A DNA stretch of 11,736 nt from contig WFUL01000052.1 in the NCBI GenBank assembly GCA_015484985.1, positions 1-11,736 of the forward strand, read 5' to 3'. The DNA is from Anaerolineales bacterium (GTDB lineage: Bacteria; Chloroflexota; Anaerolineae; Anaerolineales; DRMV01). Below the pieces are notes generated by a model that searched no databases, was not told the origin of the DNA, and saw only the letters and a program-made list of their open reading frames with translations. Within the stretch, counting starts at the first letter, position 1. Every line of letters starts with the position of its first letter. The translations under genes were made by a program, and so were the position numbers. Below, piece by piece: positions 1 to 7,189 of this stretch.

Positions 1-86
1 CCATGGGGGCCACCATTGGCCCAGGCCGGGCTTGAACCCATCAGGACCAAGAGCAGGGTCAGAACCGCCATCCACCATCCTCGCAT
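1..86 (-). CDS. secreted protein, 5' end only; probable second multiheme cytochrome
   Basis: Only the first 28 codons lie in the window; the gene continues past the left edge. The ATG at 86-84 is preceded seven bases away by AGGAG (94-98). The peptide begins MRGWWMAVLTLLLVLMG and is a typical Sec signal peptide, with cleavage likely after PAWA (around residue 23). The predicted mature start, NGGPHG, is identical to that of the hexaheme cytochrome immediately upstream (192-1124), including the preceding Trp-Ala. This points to a tandem paralog, and so to another secreted multiheme cytochrome, but no CxxCH motif is reached before the edge, so the heme content is inference. It lies 105 bases downstream of the hexaheme gene on the same strand with no evident promoter between, so co-transcription is likely. 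Confidence 0.65.
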   Translation of the reverse strand, partial: MRGWWMAVLTLLLVLMGSSPAWANGGPH

Positions 87-118
87 CTTCCATCTCCTCC
101 CCTGGGGTTAGGGCCCAA

Positions 119-174
119 GGGGCCTCCTCCCTTCTCAGAAACTCCTGCTACGAGCCCAAGAAGGGAGAGGCCCC
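119..174 (-). other. strong intercistronic hairpin between two cytochrome genes
   Basis: Arms 119-135 and 159-174 pair over 16 bp with one bulged base (C126) around a 23-base loop. GGGGCCT pairs with AGGCCCC and CTCCCTTCT with AGAAGGGAG. It starts 18 bases after the hexaheme stop codon. No T-run follows on either strand, so it is a poor classical intrinsic terminator. It may lower or stabilise read-through into the downstream gene; the role is inferred. Confidence 0.5.
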
Positions 175-191
175 GAAATAAATACCCTGCT

Positions 192-1124
192 TTACTTCTG
201 ATGGCAGACCTGGCACACACCCCGGTTGTCCAGACGCAGCAACGCGCTATCTCCTGCGGGCCCGACACCGTTGGCGAAGCCGGTCATCTGCGCGCTGGTG
301 CCATGGGGCAGGTGGCAGGTGGTGCAGACCACTAACTGATCGGCAGTGGCACCGTTGTCGGCCAAGGGTAGGGTGAAACCACCAAGGCCCGTGGTCTCGG
401 GATTCGCATTTCCATCGTAGCTGAAGGGCATATCCACCCGGTGGGTGAACCCACCACCGTAGGTCAACGCGGTGGGGTCGCTTCCCGTACCCGCAGCCGT
501 CTCGTGGTAGGACTGGTGGCAGGCCGCGCAGAAGGAGGAAAGTTCAGCGGTGGTCCAATTTTCAGTATCGTAGTCCTTGTTTGGACCGGGATCGTAATCC
601 GTAACCTGAACCGTTACATTGTTCACTGTGGTCTGGAGGATGCGGTAGTTGGTGGAACCATGAGGATTGTGGCAGGAGGCGCAGTCCAAGCCCTCGGCCA
701 GATTGCCTGTCTGACCGCGGTCCACACCATTACCCCAGGCTGCCGTCACTGTGCCTGTTACATCATGGGTGGAGGTCACCGCGGCCCCATCGTAATTCAC
801 AAAGCCGCCTCCCAAAAGGGGGGCATTGTCCAGAGTGTTTGTTTCACCAATGGTGCTCGAGCTCCGAGTAGACAGGAAATAGCCATCGGCCACATTGGTG
901 TCTGCACCAGTGCCCGCACTTCCATGACAGGACATGCACAAGTCGTAGGTAGACGGGGATGTCAGCAACCGAGGTCCCTGGGCGGTGTGGGCCCGGTGGC
1001 ATCCAGCGCAGGCGTCCGTGGTGGCCGTGTAGTCTCCGTGGGGGCCGCCGTTGGCCCAAACCGTACCGGATGACCACACCGCCAGACCCACAATGAACGC
1101 CAGAATCCATACAGCACGTTTCAT
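192..1124 (-). CDS. secreted hexaheme cytochrome c, OmcS-like
   Basis: A 310-residue exported cytochrome probably acting outside the membrane in electron transfer. The signal peptide (MKRAVWILAFIVGLAVW) ends near VWA, residues 22-24. Six CxxCH motifs start at residues 39, 63, 148, 199, 267 and 304, the last two residues from the C-terminus. Six further histidines suit distal heme ligands: His46, His120, His155, His207, His228 and His274; His29 is spare. This order (CHxxH, lone His, CHxxH, CHxxxH, lone His, CHxxH) and the C-terminal heme resemble, from memory, Geobacter OmcS, whose polymers form cytochrome nanowires, although this protein is about 120 residues shorter. The start was chosen because ACCTCC (1131-1136) is a GGAGGT ribosome site six bases upstream; an in-frame ATG at 1163 lacks one. 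The family assignment as multiheme c is firm, while the OmcS relation and polymerisation are inferred. Confidence 0.9.
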   Translation of the reverse strand: MKRAVWILAFIVGLAVWSSGTVWANGGPHGDYTATTDACAGCHRAHTAQGPRLLTSPSTYDLCMSCHGSAGTGADTNVADGYFLSTRSSSTIGETNTLDNAPLLGGGFVNYDGAAVTSTHDVTGTVTAAWGNGVDRGQTGNLAEGLDCASCHNPHGSTNYRILQTTVNNVTVQVTDYDPGPNKDYDTENWTTAELSSFCAACHQSYHETAAGTGSDPTALTYGGGFTHRVDMPFSYDGNANPETTGLGGFTLPLADNGATADQLVVCTTCHLPHGTSAQMTGFANGVGPAGDSALLRLDNRGVCQVCHQK

Positions 1125-1177
1125 CACGCCACCTCCTATGCAACAACTTTGTACGTAAATCATGGTCTGTTACCCCC

Positions 1178-1254
1178 ATTCTACGGGAGAAGGGTCCCCC
1201 CGCCTATGTGACGGATGTCATCTTCTGTAAAGAAGGCCATCAGGATGTCACATA
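1178..1254 (-). promoter_or_regulatory. candidate promoter and CRP/FNR-type operator for the hexaheme cytochrome
   Basis: On the minus strand a -10-like TAGAAT lies at 1183-1178, giving a start near 1171 and a 47-base leader to the ATG at 1124. No good -35 box is present, as expected for an activator-dependent promoter. Upstream, the plus-strand sequence TGTGA-N6-TCA (1207-1220) resembles a CRP/FNR-family site and is centred near -43. An 8-bp perfect inverted repeat, TATGTGAC (1205-1212) and GTCACATA (1247-1254), flanks it, with weaker inner pairing (CTTCT with AGAAG). The match to the second half-site is only three bases of five, so this is a candidate. Confidence 0.35.
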
Positions 1255-1258
1255 AACA

Positions 1259-1294
1259 GTGAGCAGGGACACACAGAAGTGCGCCCCTGCTCAC
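1259..1294 (-). terminator. hairpin downstream of the NHL gene, probable weak terminator
   Basis: GTGAGCAGGG (1259-1268) and CCCTGCTCAC (1285-1294) form a perfect 10-bp stem with a 16-base loop. It begins 28 bases beyond the NHL gene stop codon on the minus strand and is followed by TGTTTATG, only a weak T-tract. It probably ends or attenuates the decaheme-to-NHL transcript before the separate hexaheme promoter. Confidence 0.5.
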
Positions 1295-1321
1295 ATTCGT
1301 GGCGTGATAGACATCACGATC

Positions 1322-2581
1322 TCAGTAAGACCACACCTGCACCCGGTTGTTGGCCCGGTCCGTGATGTACAGGCGACCCTCCGGCGTGATGGCGATGTCC
1401 ACCGGGAAGTTGAACTGGCCATCCAGCTTGCCCGGCGTACCGAAGGTGAAAAGATACTGGGGTTCCGGCACGCTGAAGTCGTACACCCGTACACCCTGCC
1501 CCACCGTGTCCACCACATGCAGACGCTGACGGTCGTCCAGTTCCATGCCGCGAGGCAGGTTCAGGCCCCCATCCCCCACCGCGGCGAACAGGTACAGGAA
1601 GTTCCCCTGCTCGTCCCAGACGGACAGGCGACCGTTGTTGCCGTCGGACACGATGATGCGACCCAACGCGTCCACCACTGCCATGTTGGGGAACAGGAAC
1701 TGGTCTTCCTCTTCCCCCGCGGTGCCAAAGCTCAGCACCGGCGGGTCGAAGTTCGTCCAGTCGTCGCGCATAATGGCCTCGGCCGGATAGACCAGAACCC
1801 GATGTTCCTCCCCGATGACGTCGGTGAGGAACAGGCGTCCCGTGGGGTCGATGTATACGCCCAAAGGCGCCCAGGGATCACGCATTTCTCGCGGTGGTGC
1901 CGGAAGGGTTTGGGCGACCTCTCCATCCGGGCTCAGGACGTAAACGGTCTGCTCGAAGAGATTGAACGCAAAGGTGCCTTCGGGTAATTCCCCCTCAAAG
2001 GCATGGGCCACATATTCGGAAAGGGTGAAATCAGGGGCGAGAAGGGCATCGAGAAAATTGCCGTCCCGGTCGTACACAAACACCGCGTGCTGGAGTCGGT
2101 CACTCACATAGACCCGACCCCAGGCGTCGGTGGCCAGGTAAACGGGAACCCGTTGCGGGGATGTCGTTCGGGGTGGCGCGAAGGAGAACAGGAAATTGCC
2201 CTCAGGGTCAAACACCTTGATCAATCGCTCTCCCGCGCTCTCGGCCACATAGATCCGGTCTCCCTCGGGCGACAGGGCCACGCCCACAGGTTCGTCCACA
2301 CCGTAGATAGAAAACAGGTAATGAGGCGGGTAATTCGCCTCCACCGGCACGGGCACCAGTTCAGGAAGGGGCTCTGGCTTTTGGAGATAGCGAATGAACA
2401 AATACACTGTCGCACATAAACAGAGCAAGAGGAGCACTAAAAGCAGGAGCAACCATAGAAGTTGTCGCTTGCGCAGCTTCACCTCATCTTCCGTAACTGT
2501 GCCAAACACTGAAGCTATATCCTCGTTTTCAAGAGAGGGGGCGTTCGGTCGCAAGTTTTCAGTATCCCGATGCTCGCTCAT
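1322..2581 (-). CDS. membrane-anchored NHL-repeat beta-propeller protein
   Basis: A 419-residue protein with a short acidic cytoplasmic head, one transmembrane helix (about residues 41-63, Leu-rich after KLRKRQ), a Pro-rich linker (68-83) and an extracytoplasmic propeller. Six NHL-like blades are visible, each with a hydrophobic strand, a G-R-hydrophobic turn and a closing V-x-D/VY strand: near 97-133, 147-178, 238-266, 298-332, 343-369 and 392-418. The last ends in NRVQVWSY, closing the ring. No heme motif or catalytic residues are seen, so a binding or scaffold role is likely. Its ATG overlaps the stop codon of the upstream TPR gene by four bases (ATGA), so the two are translationally coupled. 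NHL propellers often accompany multiheme cytochromes, and a role in assembling or docking the cytochrome complex is inference. Confidence 0.85.
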   Translation of the reverse strand: MSEHRDTENLRPNAPSLENEDIASVFGTVTEDEVKLRKRQLLWLLLLLVLLLLCLCATVYLFIRYLQKPEPLPELVPVPVEANYPPHYLFSIYGVDEPVGVALSPEGDRIYVAESAGERLIKVFDPEGNFLFSFAPPRTTSPQRVPVYLATDAWGRVYVSDRLQHAVFVYDRDGNFLDALLAPDFTLSEYVAHAFEGELPEGTFAFNLFEQTVYVLSPDGEVAQTLPAPPREMRDPWAPLGVYIDPTGRLFLTDVIGEEHRVLVYPAEAIMRDDWTNFDPPVLSFGTAGEEEDQFLFPNMAVVDALGRIIVSDGNNGRLSVWDEQGNFLYLFAAVGDGGLNLPRGMELDDRQRLHVVDTVGQGVRVYDFSVPEPQYLFTFGTPGKLDGQFNFPVDIAITPEGRLYITDRANNRVQVWSY

Positions 2582-3555
2582 GGAGTCCCCTCCTTTTGTT
2601 GTGTCTGCAAAGCTTCCAGTTTCGCCTGCACCCGACCATACACATGCTGGATAGTGAAGTCATCTGGATTCAAGGCATAGGCCTTTTCCAGGGCTTGGAG
2701 AGCCGCATCCAAGTCCCCCATGGCCTCATAGGTCATGCCCAGGCCCAGCCACACGGGAGCGAAATCGGGGAGTTGCTCGGCCGCTTCCTGCAAACGGGCC
2801 AGGGCGGTCTCGTAGTCCTCTTGGGTGAAGGCCACCATACCCCGGGCGTAGAGCATATGGGCCGGTTTCTGCAGGTTCTCGTAGCATTCGGCCATACCCT
2901 GGTAGGCCTCGGTGAAATAGGGCACCAGGCGAACGGCCCAGTGGTAGTGCTCCAAGGCTTCCTCGCATCGATTCAGGTGTTGCAAGGCCACGGCCAGTTG
3001 GTAACGGGCGTCCGCGTCGGTGGGGGTGATACGCAACGCGCCTTGCAAAGGCTCCACCGCTTTCTCGTATTCAGCGCGTTGCACGTAAGTCTCGCCGACA
3101 TAGTAATAGGCGGTCTGCAATTGGGTGTCGATGCCGGCCAGGGGATGGTCTTCCCGGAGGGCAATAAACTTTTCCAGACGCGGCAACGCCTTGTCTTTAC
3201 GCTCCATACGCACGTAGGACAAACCCGCCAGATACCAGGCCAGGTCCTTATCTGGATAGGCTTTGGCGACCTGGTCGGCCTGTTCCGCGGCGCGGTCGTA
3301 CAGGCCGGCTTCAAAATACAAGGCGGCCAATTGCAAACGCAAGTCCGGGTCCGCGGGGTTCTCCCGAACCTGTTGTTCTGCCTGTTCAATCGCCTTTTGC
3401 AATGGGGAGGGTTGGCCCCGGGGACGATAGCGGTCCCAATAGTAGTAACCGGCAAACGCGCCGCCAACCAAAATGAGCAAAATACCGACCACCAAGATGG
3501 CCCGTACCAAAACCCGCGGAGTCAACCATTTCTCCCATGGTGCCTGTCCCTTCAT
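2578..3555 (-). CDS. membrane-anchored TPR-repeat protein
   Basis: A 325-residue protein with one N-terminal transmembrane helix (about residues 17-38, ending GGAFAGYYYW) and a TPR superhelix filling residues 50-315. About seven repeats can be traced by their A-x-x-Y/L, G and P spacing, for example around 72-100, 106-133, 147-177, 181-211, 215-240, 249-263 and 267-296. TPR proteins hold partners together, so a scaffold or assembly role for the cytochrome complex is likely; no enzyme motif is seen. The helix orientation (positive residues before it, Arg-rich DRYRPRG after it) leaves the sidedness open. The ribosome site AAGGAGG stands six bases before the ATG. It follows the cytochrome b gene by 41 bases and overlaps the NHL gene start by four. 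Confidence 0.85.
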   Translation of the reverse strand: MKGQAPWEKWLTPRVLVRAILVVGILLILVGGAFAGYYYWDRYRPRGQPSPLQKAIEQAEQQVRENPADPDLRLQLAALYFEAGLYDRAAEQADQVAKAYPDKDLAWYLAGLSYVRMERKDKALPRLEKFIALREDHPLAGIDTQLQTAYYYVGETYVQRAEYEKAVEPLQGALRITPTDADARYQLAVALQHLNRCEEALEHYHWAVRLVPYFTEAYQGMAECYENLQKPAHMLYARGMVAFTQEDYETALARLQEAAEQLPDFAPVWLGLGMTYEAMGDLDAALQALEKAYALNPDDFTIQHVYGRVQAKLEALQTQQKEGTP

Positions 3556-3596
3556 TGTGCCTCCTTATCGAAGCCGACATCTTTCAAGGTAAAGCT

Positions 3597-4508
3597 TCAA
3601 GCCTGAACTTGAGACTGCATCCGTTCTTGTCGGAGCGCTTCTTCCTCTTCTGCCAAACGCAACAACTCGCGCCAGATTTTACGTCGCAAGGTATAGGCCC
3701 GTAGTATGCGTTGGTACTCCTTAGGGTGCTCATGCTTCATCTCCTCTTCGGTCATGTAACCGGTGAAAATGCTGGTGTTGCGGGTGCGGACCATCACGTG
3801 GTACATGTGCCACGTCAGGATGGCCAGCACCGCCAGGACGGCTTCCCAACCGTGCAACGCGCGCGCCACAGGAATAAGCCAGCCGGGGAGCACACGGGTA
3901 ACTTCTTCGGCCCACCACATCATCAGGCCGGTTACACCCATCAACAGTGTACCCCACAACAAGGCCCAATACTCCATCTTCTCCTCTATGCTAAAACGGT
4001 CGTATTGGGGCCTGCGGGAGGCCAAACCCAGGTTGTACTTGACGTTTTGCCAGAGGTCCTTGAAGTCCTGCAGGCGAGGCCACATGGGGCCTTTCTCCCG
4101 CTTGACGAACCAGATGTCCAAAATCTCCCAGACGTGATACACCGAGGTCAGGGCCAGAGCTATGGCCGCCACCCGATGCACCGCCCGGAGCTTTTCCAGC
4201 CCTCCCAGGACGGAGGCCACATAGGCCACCCAGGACAGGTAGCTGAAACGTTGCAACAGCCCCGTCACGGCCAGCAAGACGAAAGACACGAGATGCACCA
4301 TGTGCTCGATGCGATGGGCCGTAGTAAACCGCAGGAACATCCGGCGTCCATCGGGCAGGATGACCATACGGGACGCCAGGGCATCCACCTGACGCAGACG
4401 CTGATACAGGAGACGCCGTTTGATGGCAATGCGCTCCTCAGGGCTGAGGCTTTCCACCCCGAGAGCAGAGGAGACATCCGCGGAAGGCGGAAAAGAAGTT
4501 TCCTTCAT
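3597..4508 (-). CDS. cytochrome b561/FdnI-like diheme membrane subunit
   Basis: A 303-residue integral membrane protein of the b-type cytochrome group that links quinone to periplasmic partners (formate dehydrogenase gamma and Ni/Fe-hydrogenase cytochrome b families). Four hydrophobic helices are visible, near residues 67-86, 111-133, 178-198 and 219-238. Histidines placed for axial heme ligation are His69/His72 in helix 1, His111 and His125 at helix 2, and His219 with His234/His237 in helix 4. Long charged cytoplasmic tails precede (1-60) and follow (250-303) the core. The start overlaps the stop of the decaheme gene by four bases (ATGA), so the two are coupled and probably form one complex. 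No dehydrogenase catalytic subunit is present in the window, so the electron donor (quinol or another enzyme) is unknown. Confidence 0.85.
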   Translation of the reverse strand: MKETSFPPSADVSSALGVESLSPEERIAIKRRLLYQRLRQVDALASRMVILPDGRRMFLRFTTAHRIEHMVHLVSFVLLAVTGLLQRFSYLSWVAYVASVLGGLEKLRAVHRVAAIALALTSVYHVWEILDIWFVKREKGPMWPRLQDFKDLWQNVKYNLGLASRRPQYDRFSIEEKMEYWALLWGTLLMGVTGLMMWWAEEVTRVLPGWLIPVARALHGWEAVLAVLAILTWHMYHVMVRTRNTSIFTGYMTEEEMKHEHPKEYQRILRAYTLRRKIWRELLRLAEEEEALRQERMQSQVQA

Positions 4509-5947
4509 GGTTCCTTTTCCTCGGGTTCGTCAAAGTCTTCCAGAACTGCCAATTCACGCCGGAGTTCCTCTTCCAGCTCCTGCTCCACCGAACGGGTAGC
4601 CTGGCGCAAGCGCTCCCGGCGTTCCTGCCAGCGCTTCCGGGCATCCAGGGCGATGTACATAAGGAAACCACCGATAACGCCCGGGATGAGCACATACCCA
4701 TAGACCATATCAATCACACGCACAATGGCCGTCTCAGGTGAAGATTCCAGGGAGGGCTGTTGATGACGCAGCCAGGCCTCGGTGAAGTACTCGTTGACCT
4801 CCTTGTGGCAGTGGCCGCACGTCTCGGGCAGGTTTTCTGGAGCCACGGCGGAGGTCTCTTCTTCCACCGGCTGGATGTTGTGCACGCCATGGCAGTCATA
4901 ACAGGTGGCTTCCTTGACCGGGGGACGCTCCGGGTCCATGCGAGCCACATTGACCGCGCGACCGTGGAAGTCGGTGAGGTAGGTCTGAAACACAGCGGTG
5001 GAAATACCGTATTTGCTCATGCGTTCAGGATCCGCGTGACATCGAGCACAAATGAGGGCCGATTCGTTGCGAAAGCCCGGCGTGCGAGGACCGCGCACGC
5101 TATGAACTCCATGACAATCCACACAAGTGGGCACGTCCGGGTTCATGGGGTCTTCCATCAAAGCCCGTCCATGACCACTATGACGGTATGAAGAATACAC
5201 CGCGCGATGGCAGCGACCGCAAATTTCGGGGATGTTGGAACGGGGACGAGAGGGAGGCTTCATATCGTGGGATCCGTGACAATCGGAGCACACGGGTGCA
5301 TCTCGGTTGCCGCGTTGCCGAGCCACTGTGTGCATACTTCCTTCAAAAGCCATCTCCTTAGCTTCTTCCTCGTGACAGGAAGCACACGCCCGATTGATCT
5401 GGAGCACCATTGCCCGGTAGTCAGGATAGGGCAGGTTGACCACCAATTCTTGCTCCAGCACTACCTGGTCCCCTCGACCTCCGGCCTGAGGATGACAGGT
5501 CACACAATTGATTTCCGGGCTATCCGGCCGATGAGGGTAGCGATCCCGATCATCATGACAGGCGACACACTCCAGCCCTTCGGGTCCATGCACGGAGTTC
5601 TCGAACTGACCGACGTCCACAAACAGCTGCACCGTCTCCCCGTTTTCAAATCGACCCCAAAAAGCATGCTGGGAATGGCACATCAAACAAGCTTCCTCAG
5701 GAGAACGCTCTTCCCCCATGATCACGCCTTCTGAAGATGGAACTTCCGGGGTCGGGAAAGGCGTGGGCGTCGGCGCGATCTCAGGCTGCGCCGTCGGGGA
5801 GGGCTCCTCCTGGGCATGAACCCGGTTATCCACCATTCTCCATCCCACCCCAAGCAGGACGAGCACAATCCATAAAGGGGTCCCCCATCGCACCAGGACC
5901 CCAACACGGGACGTTCGGTGGCCACCAAACCCGGAGGGAATCGTCAT
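4505..5947 (-). CDS. membrane-anchored decaheme cytochrome c
   Basis: A 480-residue cytochrome with ten CxxCH motifs, at residues 87, 127, 148, 188, 220, 243, 275, 300, 349 and 377. It has an uncleaved anchor or signal (about 23-37), a Pro/Thr linker (48-70), the heme domain (80-395), a second transmembrane helix (about 413-434) and a charged, probably coiled-coil tail (435-480). The heme domain is built from repeated units in which an S-x-H-G-like ligand motif (118-121, 204-207, 257-260, 326-329) precedes CxxCH, often as CxxCHGxH. It is probably the periplasmic partner that takes electrons from the b-type cytochrome encoded next. GAGGT lies six bases before the ATG. It is the first gene of the minus-strand operon. 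The donor and acceptor are inferred from context; the multiheme c assignment is certain. Confidence 0.92.
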   Translation of the reverse strand: MTIPSGFGGHRTSRVGVLVRWGTPLWIVLVLLGVGWRMVDNRVHAQEEPSPTAQPEIAPTPTPFPTPEVPSSEGVIMGEERSPEEACLMCHSQHAFWGRFENGETVQLFVDVGQFENSVHGPEGLECVACHDDRDRYPHRPDSPEINCVTCHPQAGGRGDQVVLEQELVVNLPYPDYRAMVLQINRACASCHEEEAKEMAFEGSMHTVARQRGNRDAPVCSDCHGSHDMKPPSRPRSNIPEICGRCHRAVYSSYRHSGHGRALMEDPMNPDVPTCVDCHGVHSVRGPRTPGFRNESALICARCHADPERMSKYGISTAVFQTYLTDFHGRAVNVARMDPERPPVKEATCYDCHGVHNIQPVEEETSAVAPENLPETCGHCHKEVNEYFTEAWLRHQQPSLESSPETAIVRVIDMVYGYVLIPGVIGGFLMYIALDARKRWQERRERLRQATRSVEQELEEELRRELAVLEDFDEPEEKEP

Positions 5948-6249
5948 CCATGCACCTCACATCCTGAAAGTGACGTCGAACCCCTCTTTCTTTCAAAATT
6001 TAGCATAACGGTCTTCCCAAACCGGGGAAATAAGGGAATCACCTTAGGAGTCCCCCTTTTCCACCCCCTCATCGCCCAATTCGTGCCAAGTGTCATGCCA
6101 ACCAAATTGGACAAGCCACTCCAGGAAACCAAAGATTTTGCACACTCCATCTACCCGTTTGGTATCCGCAGGGTAGCCTCGGGTTTGCCTTCTTTTTCCC
6201 TAGGGCCGGGCCCAAGTTGGTGGGATGCACAACAGAGAGTGTTTACCCA
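5948..6249. other. 302-base spacer with candidate operon promoter
   Basis: This gap separates the response-regulator gene from the decaheme operon, both on the minus strand. A minus-strand -10-like TATGCT lies at 6007-6002, about 55 bases before the decaheme ATG, with only a poor -35 (TTTCCC) 17 bases upstream. A small inverted repeat, CTACCC (6151-6156) and GGGTAG (6171-6176), may be the end of the regulator transcript but has no T-run on that strand. No gene is supported here. Confidence 0.35.
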
Positions 6250-6903
6250 TTAGGCCCAGGGGTCGATGAGACGGTGACGCACGGCATATCGCACAATATC
6301 GGCCACATTGTGTAGATTAAGTTTTTTCATCATGCGGGTTCGATGGACATCTACCGTTTTCGGACTGATGCCTAAAATGCGGGCAATCTCTTTGTTGGTA
6401 TACCCCTGGGCCACCAAAATGAGGACTTCCCGCTCCCGAAGGGTGAGGCAGCGCTCCGGGTCATTGGTATGCCCACAGGCCAAAGCATCCACGACCAGCT
6501 TAGCAATAGGGGGGTAAAGGTAGGTCTTCCCTTCGTGAACAACCCTCACAGCCCGTACGACATCAACGTCGGAGGCTTCCTTTAATAGGTAACCCGAAGC
6601 CCCGCTTTCCAGCAGGGGAAGCACCTGGGCCGGATGGCCATACTGGGAAAGAATGAGTACACGAACCATGGGGTGGGTTTTGCGCAACTGGCGGAGCACG
6701 CTAAGGGCGGTCAAACCGGGCATCATGACATCCAAGATCACCACATCGGGAGGTTTCTCCTGCACCCTTTGAAGGGCTTCCGCTCCATCGGCCGCTTCTC
6801 CCACAACCTCGATATCGTCATGCATTTCCAAAATCGCCTTCAGGCCCGCTCGCACCAGGGCATGATCATCCACCACCAGTACCCGAATTTTCTCCTGGGC
6901 CAT
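6250..6903 (-). CDS. NarL/FixJ-family response regulator
   Basis: A 217-residue two-component transcription regulator. The receiver domain (about 5-122) has the acidic pair Asp12/Asp13, the phosphate-accepting Asp58 in ILDVMMPG, Ser86 and Lys108 in GYLLKEA. The LuxR-type DNA-binding domain (about 150-212) starts with LTLREREVL and contains the helix-turn-helix in GYTNKEIARILGISPKTVDV. All key residues are present, so it should be phosphorylated and bind DNA. AGGAG lies several bases before the ATG. No histidine kinase gene is seen in the window, so the signal is unknown. It is encoded on the same strand directly upstream of the decaheme cytochrome operon, which makes that operon a natural target, though this is inference. 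Confidence 0.93.
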   Translation of the reverse strand: MAQEKIRVLVVDDHALVRAGLKAILEMHDDIEVVGEAADGAEALQRVQEKPPDVVILDVMMPGLTALSVLRQLRKTHPMVRVLILSQYGHPAQVLPLLESGASGYLLKEASDVDVVRAVRVVHEGKTYLYPPIAKLVVDALACGHTNDPERCLTLREREVLILVAQGYTNKEIARILGISPKTVDVHRTRMMKKLNLHNVADIVRYAVRHRLIDPWA

Positions 6904-7189
6904 ATCCCGCTCCTACCTTCCTTATATAAGCCCCCTTTATGTCTATTGTAACATCGGAAATTCACTGAGGTTTAGAGAGGAGAAGATCATGTGCCCGGTC
7001 AGACCTATGCGTTCAAGAACAATATCTGCTGTAGCATACTCATTATTTCCACTCCCAATCCCGAATCCGGTCAGAACTACCCTAATGGTTTCTCCATTCA
7101 CCCTCGCCTACGAAACTAAAACAGCCTCACGGGAACGGGTGCATGCAGATGTTGCCGAAATCAGCCGGACCTTTATGGACCGAAAGTTT

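Noticed and set aside
1125..1163. Upstream in-frame ATG that would lengthen the hexaheme cytochrome by 13 residues
   Set aside because: The added residues (MIYVQSCCIGGGV) spoil the signal peptide, and the GGAGGT ribosome site lies inside them, properly spaced for the ATG at 1124.
441..1987. Plus-strand frames opposite the hexaheme and NHL genes
   Set aside because: They are shadows of the CxxCH- and NHL-bearing frames and have no ribosome sites or recognisable domains.
2596..4703. Long plus-strand frames opposite the TPR, cytochrome b and decaheme genes
   Set aside because: They lack family motifs and overlap genes with convincing heme, helix or repeat patterns on the other strand.
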